From assembly GCA_002946415.1 (NCBI GenBank), contig NJPS01000044.1, positions 496,001-560,000 on the forward strand: 64,000 nt of DNA. The letters are read 5' to 3'. The notes beneath the pieces were generated by a model. The model worked only from the letters and a program-made list of their open reading frames with translations, ran no database searches and was not told the DNA's origin. How positions within the stretch are numbered: the first letter of the stretch is position 1; the number at the start of each line of letters is the position of its first letter. Below, in pieces: positions 20,336 through 31,543 of this stretch. This stretch comes from Rutstroemia sp. NJR-2017a BVV2. Its lineage: Eukaryota; Ascomycota; Leotiomycetes; Helotiales; Rutstroemiaceae. The translations under genes were made by a program, and so were the position numbers.

Positions 20336-22765
20336 ATGGCCGATGGAACTTTGTCATTTAGACCTTTCTGGGCCTTTGAGAGCTCAGGTATGCTTCCGAT
20401 CTGTGAGATTCTGCTAAGTATACTATTACTGATATGCAATGCAGATATTGTCGCATTATGGCATCTCTATCGAATCCCAATCATACTCACAACGGCCACG
20501 ATTCTCATAATTGTCCGAATAACTCTTCGTCCTCGAGCTCTGCGCGAGAAGATATCGGCCTCGCCAGTGCCAGCATCGCCAGCGCTGTCCGCGGTTAAAG
20601 TTAAGGAGAAGATTGCACCAGGTGAATTCGACGAAAAGAAGTCCAACGGCTTAAAGGCCCCACGAAGAATAGTCGGAGGAGTCAAGAAGCGCAAATCCTC
20701 GGATGAGAATACCAATAGCAGGGATCAGAAGATTCAAGTCTTAGTTTTCTTTTCTTCTTTAACGGGGACTACTGAGAAGACGGCTCAGGTCTTCACGGAG
20801 GGTTTGAAACAGAATCTCTTGGAAGCTAATGCGGAGGAGAAGAATTCGAAATATCTCGAGCCGCAATTGCTTGATCTATCATACATTGATTACGATGATT
20901 ACTTTATAACACCACCTAAGGGCGACGCGGAGACGAGCTATTTCTACTTGGTCCTCATTCCGAGTTACAATATCGATACGGTGCTGGATAACTTTTTGGA
21001 ACATCTGCAGGAGACTCATAACGATTTCAGAATTGATACGGCACCGCTATCATCATTACTTGGGTATTCAGTCTTTGGATTTGGTGACCGAGAGGGTTGG
21101 CCGACGGAGGAGGAGGGTTTCTGCTCGCAGGCGAGAGATGTGGATAAGTGGTTGGCGAAGTTGACGGGAAGGAAGAGAGCTTTCCCTTTGGGAATGGGTG
21201 ACACTAAGACGGATGCTAAGGATAGATTGAAGGAGTGGAAAGAGGGCGTGGAAGATGTGTTGAGTCATATAGCGAGGACGGGTAATTTGGGAGAGGGAGT
21301 TGTGGGTAGTGGAGACGCAGTGGAAAGCGATGTGGAAGATTTGGAAGAGGATGATGATGGAGAAGTTCTTTTCGATGAACAAAATGTTGCATCAAGAAAG
21401 GCTAAAACTCAGAAGAAAGATACTCTGAATGATTTGGAGGATATTGGTGGTGGTTTGAATAATACCGAGTCTGCTGATAAAGAGATGACAGAAGAGGAAG
21501 CGGCGGACTTAGAGGTGGATTTCACGACATATAGCTTGAAGAAAGCTAAGACCAAGGCAGCGCCTGCAGTGGTGAAGGAGATGGTCCCCAAAAATTCCCC
21601 CACATACACAGCTTTGACAAAGCAAGGTTACTCGATCGTGGGATCACATTCAGGAGTCAAAATCTGCAGATGGACAAAATCGGCTTTACGAGGCAGAGGT
21701 TCCTGCTACAAATATTCTTTCTACGGCATTGCCTCTCACCAGTGTATGGAGACCACTCCCTCATTATCTTGCTCTAACAAATGCGTGTTCTGCTGGAGAC
21801 ACGGCACAAACCCCGTGGGCACCACTTGGAGGTGGCAGGTTGATCCTCCCGATATGATCTTTGACGGTGTGAAAGCCGGTCATTATCAAAAGATCAAGAT
21901 GATGCGAGGCGTACCCGGAGTCCGAGCCGAGCGTTTCGCCGAAGCCATGCGCATCCGCCACTGCGCCCTAAGTCTCGTCGGCGAACCCATCTTCTACCCC
22001 TACATCAACGAATTCACCTCCATGCTCCACAAAGAGCACATCTCCTCCTTCCTCGTCTGCAACGCGCAGCACCCGGACCAGCTCGCCACCCTCAAACCCG
22101 TCACTCAACTCTACGTCAGCATCGACGCCTCGAACCGCGAATCCCTGCGTAAAATCGACCGTCCCCTGCACCGCGACTTCTGGGAGCGTTTCCAGCGCTG
22201 TCTCGACATCCTGCGCGAACGCCGCTTCGAACAACGCACCGTCTTCCGTCTCACCCTCGTCAAGGGCTTCAATATCGAAGACGAAGCAGAAGGCTACGCC
22301 GACCTGGTCGAAAAGGGACTCCCCTGCTTCGTCGAGGTCAAAGGCGTCACCTACTGCGGCACCTCCTCGTCCGCCGGCGCCGGGCTCACCATGCAAAACG
22401 TCCCGTTCTACGAGGAAGTATGCGCCTTTGTCGAAGCGCTCACCGCCGCGTTGCAGAAACGCGGGCTGAAGTACGGGATTGCGGCCGAGCACGCGCACAG
22501 CTGCTGCATCCTGATTGCGAGCGAGCGCTTCCGGTTCGAGGGGAAATGGCACACGCGGATCGACTATGAGAAGTTTTTCCAGTGCTTGGAGAGCGGGGAG
22601 AAGTTTGGTCCGGAGGATTACGTCGGCCCGGAGACGCCCGAGTGGGCGACGTGGGGGAATGGTGGCTTTGATCCGAGGGATGAGAGGGTGCATAGGAAGG
22701 GGAAGAATAAGGTGCCGTTGACTGAGAGTCAGGGTGGAGTAAAGGCGGAGTTGGTGGAGATATAG
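20336..22765 (+). CDS. tyw1: tRNA 4-demethylwyosine synthase (TYW1)
   Basis: Two exons, 20336..20387 and 20445..22765 (790 aa). After a short start comes one hydrophobic helix (IVALWHLYRIPIILTTATIL), as in fungal Tyw1, then a flavodoxin domain with the FMN phosphate loop FFSSLTGTTEKTA (about 119-131). An acidic linker with EDDDGE follows, then a radical-SAM domain with C460-x3-C464-x2-C467 (CSNKCVFCWRH) and a TYW1-type C terminus (HAHSCCILIASERF). TYW1 uses SAM, an FeS cluster and pyruvate to build the tricyclic base from m1G37 of tRNA-Phe, the second step of wybutosine synthesis. The 57-nt intron (20388..20444) is stop-free and in frame; it is called from its GTATGC donor, TACTGAT branch site and GCAG end. 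Confidence 0.93.
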   Translation: MADGTLSFRPFWAFESSGMLPICEILLSILLLICNADIVALWHLYRIPIILTTATILIIVRITLRPRALREKISASPVPASPALSAVKVKEKIAPGEFDEKKSNGLKAPRRIVGGVKKRKSSDENTNSRDQKIQVLVFFSSLTGTTEKTAQVFTEGLKQNLLEANAEEKNSKYLEPQLLDLSYIDYDDYFITPPKGDAETSYFYLVLIPSYNIDTVLDNFLEHLQETHNDFRIDTAPLSSLLGYSVFGFGDREGWPTEEEGFCSQARDVDKWLAKLTGRKRAFPLGMGDTKTDAKDRLKEWKEGVEDVLSHIARTGNLGEGVVGSGDAVESDVEDLEEDDDGEVLFDEQNVASRKAKTQKKDTLNDLEDIGGGLNNTESADKEMTEEEAADLEVDFTTYSLKKAKTKAAPAVVKEMVPKNSPTYTALTKQGYSIVGSHSGVKICRWTKSALRGRGSCYKYSFYGIASHQCMETTPSLSCSNKCVFCWRHGTNPVGTTWRWQVDPPDMIFDGVKAGHYQKIKMMRGVPGVRAERFAEAMRIRHCALSLVGEPIFYPYINEFTSMLHKEHISSFLVCNAQHPDQLATLKPVTQLYVSIDASNRESLRKIDRPLHRDFWERFQRCLDILRERRFEQRTVFRLTLVKGFNIEDEAEGYADLVEKGLPCFVEVKGVTYCGTSSSAGAGLTMQNVPFYEEVCAFVEALTAALQKRGLKYGIAAEHAHSCCILIASERFRFEGKWHTRIDYEKFFQCLESGEKFGPEDYVGPETPEWATWGNGGFDPRDERVHRKGKNKVPLTESQGGVKAELVEI

Positions 22766-23157
22766 GGACTCAATCAATGAATGCACAATGCACATCTAGT
22801 TAGGCAAATGACATACAGATATGTTGAAAAAGCAATGAATGCTGTAGACTGGCTGATTGAGCCTCTACATAAGAGTTAAGCTAGTTATCTCTACACCAAT
22901 CTGAACGAAGTCATGAAAGTATAACACGTGCGCAGATTGATCTCACCCAAATGCTATATGATTAGACCTCCAACGCCAAAATCAGAACAAACCGCCCAAG
23001 AAAAACACCATATTCCATGTGGAGGCAAGTAAAAACAATTCACACAAGCCCCACGCAATGTGTGTGTAGAACTCCAAAGCCAGTATCTTAAATGCAGACT
23101 CAGCTCCACGGACCATCATCATAGTCCTAGAGAACAACTCTTCCCTCCTCCCCCTTT
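22766..23157. other. Convergent 3' flanks of TYW1 and FAR1-type genes
   Basis: 392 bp, no gene. CT-rich sequence near 23135-23160 is part of the minus-strand gene's end region. Confidence 0.5.
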
Positions 23158-24688
23158 TCAGCCACTCGCACTAGTACTACTTTCCCCCTCGGCCAACTCT
23201 TCCCTACGGATCATAACCCGCTCGTTGCAGATATCGATGAACATCTCAAATTTCTTGATAATGACGTCTTTCTGCCTCAGCTGCTCTTTCAAGTCTTCGA
23301 CTTCCTTCTTCCATTGTTCTTTTGTCCTCTCCGCCTCTGCTTGGGCGTTTGCAACTTCGGTTCGCAGCTCGGCTCGCAGCTTCTCTTCGAATGTCATAGG
23401 TGGCTTTTTGTAAAAGGTGGGGAGAGACTCGAGAGCGGTGGGCTCGACCCGGGAGGGGTCGCGTTTGATGGCTGCGCGGGCGTTGTAGATGTCGCGGGGG
23501 AGGAAGCGGACGTTGGGGTTTTCTCGGTGGAGAATTTCGAGGGTTTCTTTCACTGAAACACCTGGGAGGGTTGTTAGTTACTCGGTACAGAATAGAAGAA
23601 TACGGGTTTTACAACTTACCATTTTCTTCAAGAGCTTTCACGGCAGCGATGGCCTTGGGATCTAATTTCCTAGCACCAGGATGTTCCGTAGGACTCTCGC
23701 TTGGCGGATGATTGTGTGTGAGATGCTCTCCGTCCATTCGGCCTCTTAAAAGCCATGCAGTCTTATTCTCCAAGCCAAAGACACCAAATTCACAACCGCA
23801 TTTTCGAGATTTGGTCTTGCGTTGACGCTGATCACCAGGCACTTTCTCCTTGTTGGTTCCACCACGGTCACAAATCAGAAACACTTTCTTCAGACCTCTG
23901 TTATCACGTTTCGACCTGCCAATCACAAACGCGTATCCATGTGCAAGAGCGTGGGCTTGTGCTGCGGCAAACAAGGCTTCGAAAGTTGGATAACTGCCCC
24001 CTGGTGGAGGGGACAGCATCTCACCTTGGCCGACTTCAGGTGTGCCCGAATCGTTCTGCGGCGAGAGCATTGAATCGTTTCCGTCCAGCTGTTGATCGAT
24101 AGCTAATTGGGGGTCTATCATCGACATGTCCTGCGAAGTACTCGCAGGCGAGTCTTGCGGCCTTGAGGTCCCGAGGTTCGAGTTTGCGGGAGACGGGTTC
24201 ATCGAGGGTCGTTGGATGGCGAGCCCTTGCAGAGCTGGAGATTGTGATTGTCGTTGCTGCGATGCAAATTCTCGAGCTTGGCTCATCGAGGACTGGGGAG
24301 TGGGATGAACGGCATGGTTCACGGTCATGGATTGGTTTTGCGGGGTATGTTGAGTCGGCATATGAATTGTAGCACCGAGGGGAGGGGGGCCAATTTGCCT
24401 TTGAGGTTGACGCTGAGGTGTCTGGCCATTCGATGTATTACTCAGGATGCCTTGAGCAATTTGTTGTTCGGCTGATATTCCATTGTTGCCATTTTGCCTT
24501 GGTGCAACCGGTTGCTTATTTGCATATGGGGTGGTGTAAGGAGAATTGTGCTGTTGAATTGGTGGGCCATGAATACCAGTTGAAGTTGGGCGAGGATAAG
24601 CAAGATTTGGTTGACCTTGAAAGATATGTCGTTGTGGATTTGGCTGCTGATATGGAGTTCTCGTGGGATCTTGGGCAGGTAGAGACAT
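23158..24688 (-). CDS. FAR1-type (WRKY-GCM1 clan) DNA-binding protein, Gln/Pro-rich
   Basis: Two exons, complement(23158..23561, 23620..24688), 490 aa. Residues 1-240 are Gln/Pro/Asn/Ser-rich and probably disordered. A FAR1-like zinc domain spans about 240-335: YPTFEALFAAAQAHALAHGY, FVIGRSKRDN, VFLICDRGG, KCGCEFGVFG and a terminal HLTHNH, giving the C-C-H-H ligand set of the WRKY/GCM1/FAR1 clan. The C terminus has a 60-residue coiled coil (FEEKLRAELRTEVANAQAEAERTKEQ onward, shown only as a landmark start: FEEKLRAELR) and a Ser-rich end. FAR1 domains derive from Mutator-like transposases. No DDE catalytic domain or terminal repeats are seen here, so this looks like a domesticated regulator. 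Target genes unknown. Confidence 0.75.
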
Positions 24689-25444
24689 ATTGTAAACCTC
24701 GAATCGCGAAGTATCGCGAAGTGGTCAATAGTCCGTGAATGTATCAATAGGGTAGAAGAAGTCGGAGTGTCGACATCAGGAATTTTACTGAGTTTAGTTT
24801 AGCTATTTCCTATTGGGCCAGTTGCCGAGGCGGAAGGGATTTAGGCCTCAGGCTCGATATATTATATTCTACAATGATGGTGGGGTTACTTTTCTCGACG
24901 ATTACGAAGCGGATAAGGAGTCACTGGGAGTACAGTATGTCTTGGACCTCCCTCACAATTGTTCACAGGAAGCGTTATGATGACAGCTGCCTCCAAATCC
25001 TCAGACACTGAATAGCAGCAGACAACCGAATCGCGTGAGCTTCCGAGAATGATGGACCCGGGCCCCTTCAATCACAAGCAACGATAACACACCCCGCTCT
25101 GGCAATGCCTTCAAAAACTTCCATGCTTAACATCTGCTTTCTCAGAAGCAGCACTGTGTCAGGAGTCTCCAATGTAGTATGGTCATCATCACTCATGGAA
25201 AGACTGTCATCTTAACCGCTTTTTGCATTGGTATAATAAGTAGTCTAATGCAAGTCTACAGAATTTGGGTGCATTTCTGGATTAGGCCACCAAATTTTTC
25301 ATTTGTAGGCATAGGATGCCATGCCCAAATGATGCTGTAAAACACCTCATACATAAAACAGAACGTTCATTGCTTCTGTCCCAACCATTTTGTAACTCAT
25401 TATACCACGTTTTAAAGCCTTTCTCCGTGATTCGTGTCGTGCTT
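24689..25444. other. Intergenic between FAR1-type and PP2A genes
   Basis: 756 bp upstream of the FAR1-type gene and downstream of the PP2A stop. No gene supported; AT-rich blocks near 24850-24870 and 25200-25400. Confidence 0.45.
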
Positions 25445-26766
25445 CTAAAGGAAGTAATCGGGTGTGCCTATTTACATTAGAATATGATCCGATTGTGAAG
25501 CTAGAATTTTGAACACTTACGGCGTGAGACCATTGGTTCCCCAGCCCTTGGGCAAGGATCGAATTGCAGGCTACATTATATTAGAACTCCTCAATTGAAC
25601 CGAAAAGGCAGCGACTCACAATGTGTATTTCAGATGCTCATCAATTTCCATAATTGCGGCTTGATTACCACATCTGTAACAGTAATTGGGGGCTACTCCT
25701 GTCAGCATAACATCAATGATCCAGCGGACGTGAGAAATACCTGAGAAGATGGTGACCACGTTTCTATCCTGAGACCAGTTATACCCCTCCATTACCAGCT
25801 GATGAGCTCTTGCAACCAAGGTCAACCCATTGTTGTGATTGAATGCCTCCGAAATGTCTTGGCCGAACGTGTAACCCGCACCTCTAGGAGATATTCCCCA
25901 TCCGCATCTGTCGTCCGGATCCGACCACAATAAGTCGCACATAGGGCCTTCATGAGGCACTTCTTGTATACGATCAAGTGCTCTAATATTGTCCAACGTA
26001 TCGATACTGGGGGATAGACCTCCGTGAAGACAGAAGATCTGATTATCGATGAGGGCGGTAAGGGGGAGGTAGTCGAAAAGATCGGTGAAATACTTCCAGA
26101 CATTTGCATTTCCATATTTTCGGAGGCACTCGTCGTAAAAGCCGTAAACTTGTGTAATTTGGCGTGATTCGTGATTACCACGGAGGATGGTGATTCTTTG
26201 GGGGTATCTAATTTTTAGGGCAACGAGGAGGGTGACGGTTTCAACTGAATAATAACCACGATCAACGTAGTCCCCTTTGAACGAAATGTCAGCTCGATAT
26301 CGATCGTGAATAGGGATAAACGTGTAATACCCATGAAGAGGTAGTTGGTATCTGGGTTGGGTCCACCAATTCTGAAAAGCTCCATCAAGTCATGGAATTG
26401 CCCATGAATATCTCCGCAGACTGTTACGGGGCATTTCTAGTTGTTGATTAATTATTGTTCTGCGACCACAGGGGAAATAGGACCATACCACCGGCTGCAC
26501 ATTCGACTCGTCCTGCAGGACCTCTCGTGCCTGATAACGCGTGGTCAGTCGAAATCTCTAGGAGTGATGCCGCCTCCTCGTCTCTGAATATCCGCGGATG
26601 TAAATACCTTGTCACAAAGCCTCTGTACGTCTTGCTCCGCCAGTTGCTTGCATGTCATCAAGCTCTCGATCCATCCGTCAAGAATTGGTATAGATGCAGG
26701 CTCCGTTGTCGGAGATAGTCTCGTTGGGGATGGCACCCTTCCTACATCTTCCATGTTCGTATCCAT
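25445..26766 (-). CDS. Protein phosphatase 2A catalytic subunit
   Basis: Seven exons, complement(25445..25467, 25521..25570, 25620..25692, 25741..26274, 26331..26436, 26489..26530, 26608..26766), 328 aa. All PPP-family metal motifs are present: GDIHGQ (75-80), GDYVDRG (103-109) and GNHE (135-138); then [26 protein letters not shown] and [11 protein letters not shown]. The C-terminal TPDYFL tail, which is methylated and recruits B subunits, distinguishes PP2A-C from PP4 and PP6. An N-terminal extension of about 25 Pro/Ser/Thr residues precedes the conserved LDGWIESL. The 3' end is highly split: exons 5-7 are 73, 50 and 23 nt. Essential signalling phosphatase of cytosol and nucleus. Confidence 0.95.
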
Positions 26767-27271
26767 CGTATTCTTTTTGGCGTATGAGAAACTCGAGGAT
26801 TGTGTTGTTAGCTAAGTTGTTGTGGTTGATTTGTTCGAGCTTTTATGACGACAACCGCGCAGGTTGGTTATTCACGTTGTTGAGGGTATCTGTTGTTCTT
26901 CCCTGGAAAATCCTTCCCGCACGATTAATGTATTATCTTATTTTTCCAAGCGCATCAACTGATTTGTGTCGAGGTTCACAGGGGTTTTGTGTTGGAGAGA
27001 TGTCCTGCAGAGTTGTCGAGCTTAACAGCGGTGCGCAGAAGTGAAAGGGAAAGGAACAAACGCTCGCTTAATAAGCCGCTGCGATAGAGAAGAAATGCGA
27101 TTTGTTTTATCAGGCAAGTGGGCATGCGCCGAGGATAGATTCACGACCAAATTACATTTCATTTCCAATTTAGTATCGTAGCGCCCATATATTGACAGAT
27201 CCTCTAAAAAGCCACAAGTGAATAAAAGCTCTTGATTGGGGTAAATACAATATTGATATATTGAAGCTACT
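26767..27271. other. Intergenic between PP2A and EXO84 genes
   Basis: 505 bp upstream of PP2A and downstream of the EXO84 stop. No gene supported. Confidence 0.45.
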
Positions 27272-29453
27272 TCATGCTAAACCTAAGCCTACAGGTGCAC
27301 TTGGTACTTCGGTTGGCTCCATACCTATCAGACTTCTGAAGTCTAAGCCAACTTCAGAGAGCATGTTTGCATGCTCCTTTGCGCGATTCATGCACATTGT
27401 CCACTCCTTGCCATTCCTTTCCGTACTGCTGAGCTGACGGGTAAGTATAACATTGAAGGCATCCACTTGCTCCTTGGCCCATTTTATGCAAGCACTCATG
27501 AGAGCCTGTGGGAAACATGCCTGAAAGGTCGAAACTGTATTTCGTATAATGGTGAAATACACAAATGATACCTCCCAGATGTATTGCTCAAGTTTCCCCT
27601 CAAAGATACATTGCCTATTGAAATGATCAGTTTATTCCTGTGACTGAAGAGCTTGCGATACGTACCGAGATCTTTTGTGAATGACATTTCCCCGAGCCTC
27701 TAGATATGCTTCCCTGGCGCGGTCTTCAAATCCCAATCTGGTCAGCCAGTCGACGTTACGTTTGGCCTTTTTAGGCTCATTGTGCGTATCAACGAGTTCA
27801 CGAGTGATCAAGCCAGCAAGCTTCATTGCCCTTTCGTCCGCTTTGAAGCTAATAAAATCTTGGGCAACAACGTTGCTCTTGAGACCTTTAGCGAGAGAGT
27901 TGAGCTTCTCAACTCTTTGTACAGCTTCGTCAAATCGTTGAAGAGCAATATCAATGTCCAGCTCATCCACTTCAGTTTCCACCCAGCGCAGGTTTTGCTG
28001 CTTGCCATCAACCTCAATCAATATGTCTTTGATGTCTGATAGAGTCTCAAGCAATTCGGTTTTTTTTAGCAACCCCGGATCTCGAGAAGCAAAGTAATTG
28101 ATGGTTTCTTTGGCTTTGTTGCTGGTTTCCATTTCCGATCGCAGGCCTTTGTGAAGCTCTTCGACCGCTTTCCTAATATTCATCATGAGAGTAGCCTTCT
28201 CAATATCATCTGGCTTCTCCGTCCGATAAGTAAATGACTCTTGTCCCACTCCTCTAATCATAATCGCGTCGGCCAACTTGTTCCGCGAACTAGTAGACTC
28301 GCTGGTGCCAGCGAGGTCAACGACTTCAATGTCTAGCAATGGCCAACATCTATCTGCAACCAGTTTCGAGGGGGCTTGACGCGGGTCCGCTCCGTTGGTG
28401 CCCTCAACTTTGCGTTTCTTCCTGGATGCAACAAGTAGATGATCGTTTAATAACACAATTTGCATAGCTCGTCTCGATTTCCATGTTGCATTGTCGAGCT
28501 CTATCCAAAGACCAGCATTTTGCACCACGTGACGACCAGGAGCTGCAGGGAGGAATTTCTGCGAGCCTTCAATGGATTTCCATAGAGCCTATTCGGGTGA
28601 GTTAGTGAAAATGGGATATCTGGAGTTAAGGAAAAATACCTGAAGCTGCGAATTCCACAACGCAGTTCGGTCCGCAACTGAACTTCGCTTGTCCCTTTTA
28701 CTCAATGCCGGCGAGAATCCTTGGTCAAAATCGGTTGACGGGTTCGAGGGACCTTGGGAAGACGCCGCTCTTAAGGCAGTAGTATTGGTCTTGAGTTCCG
28801 ACATCAGGTTCCTAAGTGCGCGCATCTCTCCTTTGAGCTTTTCGGCTTCCTTACTAATTTTGATAAACTGGGCTCGATTCTGGTATACATTCTGTTGTAA
28901 ATCGGTTGAAGTACGAGTCTTCATTTTCCGGAGACTTGCTTGAAATTCTTCGATATCCTGCTCTGATGCATCACTCAAGATTCCAGCAACGTACTGTTCA
29001 GGGTTGAGATTCGGATCACGGAGAACTCTTGGATCCAACGCTAAACCAGGCCCTCTACCTGGGGACGGTCCACGTCCACGATCATCTGCCGGAGCGTACT
29101 GAGTTGGTAAAGAAGGGACGTTGGGAACCGGGGGAGCAGTAACGTCGAAATCGGATGGGACATTGTTAAATCGAGTTGAGTATCGTTGTTTTACGAGATC
29201 CGAAGTCTGCAGCACCGTTAGAGACAATCTGCCCAGAGAGCACCTCGCAAAGCAAGAGCCTAAAATACAAGCTTACCTTCCCACTTGGCTGCGGACGTTG
29301 CGGAGGTGGTGTTGCAAACGCTGGATTTCCTGCACTTCGAGGCCCATCTCCACCGGTTTGCGGAATTGGACCTGAGATTTGCTTTGGTGCACTTATTGCT
29401 GGACGGCCCTTCCTTTTCGTCCGCAGAGAGATGCCTTTCCTTTCGTCAGACAT
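27272..29453 (-). CDS. exo84: Exocyst complex component EXO84
   Basis: Five exons, complement(27272..27520, 27572..27614, 27666..28588, 28640..29206, 29277..29453), 652 aa. The order is a basic Pro-rich N terminus (SLRTKRKGRPAIS), a conserved segment LVKQRYSTRFN, a coiled-coil CorEx-like region (about 130-200, EEFQASLRKMKTRTSTDLQ and following), a PH-like domain (about 245-370, ALWKSIEGSQKFLPAAPGRH through the VLLNDHLLVASRKKRK strand) and a helical C-terminal rod. This is the layout of Exo84, one of the eight exocyst subunits that tether secretory vesicles at the plasma membrane for polar growth. Exon 4 is only 43 nt. Divergent from TOM20. Confidence 0.92.
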
Positions 29454-29995
29454 TGTCGCAAGGGACCGCTTTGTTACGGTCTGTAGAAGCTATGAGTTAT
29501 TGACATACAGTCCAGATGTTGCCGCGTAGGAAGCTATTCGTATAAGTGAGCTACCGTGTCACCGTACCCGTGGGTGATTACTGCAAGGTAACTGTAACCA
29601 AAGACGCAAGCGATTGCAGGATAATGTCGAAGAAAGTAAGCGCCTTTTCGGTGAAACACGCAGTGGTATTTTGCTATGGTACTTGATCGATCAATTGAAA
29701 TCCCTACCACAGCGACACTCGCATTGGTTAATTCACAGAATTCTGGAAGGTACAAATGATAGGATTGTCTCTAGCGTTGAAAGTGATACAATAAAACCAC
29801 GCGCCTGTTACTTACCCGGAACAAAGATTGGTCCGAAGCGCTCAACCTAAAATACCAAAATTTATCAACAAGCTCCGCGAACATTTCTGAGCTTGATCTT
29901 GGACTAACCGAGTTTCATACAACCGCCAACTGTGTCTGCCCTGCCTTACCTCTCGCAGTTCTTCTTTTTTCGCAAAGGTCTACATTTACCCAAAT
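29454..29995. promoter_or_regulatory. Divergent promoter region (EXO84 / TOM20)
   Basis: 542 bp between opposite starts. The TOM20 side ends in a CT-rich leader (29930-29985). No specific site assigned. Confidence 0.4.
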
Positions 29996-30702
29996 ATGGT
30001 TCAGACTTCTACAATTGTTGCCGCGACTGTTGGCACTGTCGCCACAGGCTTGATCGGTAGGTTTGCTCTCCCTCTACTACAAGCATCTCCAGCCCTGCTA
30101 ACCACGTTGATCCCGATAGCTTATGCAATTTACTTTGATCATAAGAGACGCACCGATCCCAACTTCCGAAAACAATTAAAGAAAGAATCAAAACGCCAAG
30201 CGAGAGCCGCGAAAGAGGAGGCTGAAGCCAACACTGTGAGGCAGAGAGAAGCTATCAAAGCGGCAGTTCAAGATGCGAAGGATGAGGGGTTCCCGACAGA
30301 CGTGGAAGAAAAGGAAGCATATTTTATGTCGGAAGTTGCTAGAGGAGAGGGCTTAAGCTCCGATGGTAAGTTGGTTCCAAGAGGATCTGGTCACTCTACC
30401 TAATGATCTAACACTTTATCGCAGGAGGCGACAATATAGAGGCAGCTCTGTGTTTTTACAAGGCACTCAAAGTTTATCCAAATCCCTCTGATTTGATATC
30501 CATTTATGACAAGACGGTTCCGAAGGTACGTCATGCCTAAAGCTCTACCCGTTTGTGCCGCAACGCGATACTGATATCCTTCTCACAGCCCGTCCTTGAT
30601 ATTCTTGCGGAAATGATCGCTGCAGATGCGGCACTGGATGTTGGGCCTTTTGGATCGGGACCTGGATCTGACAGTGGTATACCGGGCGTTGGTCTTGATT
30701 AG
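29996..30702 (+). CDS. tom20: Mitochondrial import receptor TOM20
   Basis: Four exons, 29996..30056, 30120..30365, 30425..30525 and 30589..30702 (173 aa). An N-terminal membrane anchor ([21 protein letters not shown]) is followed by the Tom20 basic segment [17 protein letters not shown], a charged helix, the signature [15 protein letters not shown], and the single TPR-like unit [15 protein letters not shown]...[18 protein letters not shown], ending in a Gly/Ser/Asp tail. Tom20 recognises amphipathic presequences on the mitochondrial surface. Intron 1 (30057..30119) is 63 nt, in frame and stop-free, with a CTGCTAACC branch site; removing it restores the usual anchor length. Confidence 0.94.
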
Positions 30703-31543
30703 TCTGGCTCTCAATATATTCTGATCCCCTCCACTCTGTTCACTCTTCCACACCCGCCGCGTCTAAACCTTACCGAATTTTGCGACCGGCAACTAGATAT
30801 CTCCGAAGCCCCGCCATTGAAATTCGGAACTTGTCCGATGTACATCAGCACACTTGGCGCTCATGAGTTTCCCCGTCTAATCTGTACATAGTACCCATAC
30901 TTGTCAATATGCGAATGGCTGTATTTGCAGCACTGCAAGGAGTCGTATTTAATTTAGCTCAGGTTAGCCAGATTCATTGTGATACCACAGCATTGTATAC
31001 GCCCTTGCTCTGCTCTAAGGTACCCTTTGCCTGACTACTGCGATCTATTGTATACTATATTTTGCTTGAATAGCCAAAACTCCCATCTTCACACTTATCG
31101 CAATCGATTGCGGACCACTGAAATGCATGTGACAATTTGTGAGGTCGCATAGATAAGACGTAGGAAGGAAGGAGGGGATGAGGGGATATGTGCCTAGCAC
31201 TCTCTGAGAGTTTAATGTCTGTTCTAGAATAAGTAAAGAAAAGGAGAGATGCTGCATGACGCTAGCATTTTAGCGACTAAAACGATTATGCTTGCAGGGA
31301 TGTGATCGCGTTCGCGACAACAAAATGTACGGGTAAATTAATTAACGGTCTGGCAGTATCAACATATTGAGACTTCCTCGCTCTATCCACGAAACAATCT
31401 CAGCAACAGCCAGCACCGCGGGCGTAATTCTTTTTGACATTTCGCAATCCAGACCTGCCCAGAAATACACTATTCTCACGGAGAACGAAGAAATACTATC
31501 TGCGATGAGCCACGCCTGATAGTTTACTTCAACCGCCGCCGCC
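30703..31543. other. Intergenic between TOM20 and dynein heavy chain
   Basis: 841 bp. No gene supported; it holds the dynein promoter and leader. Confidence 0.45.

Noticed and set aside
21968..22795. 275-codon open frame antisense to TYW1
   Set aside because: It is the mirror of C-ending/G-rich codons in TYW1; it has no motif, and the plus strand clearly encodes the radical-SAM domain.
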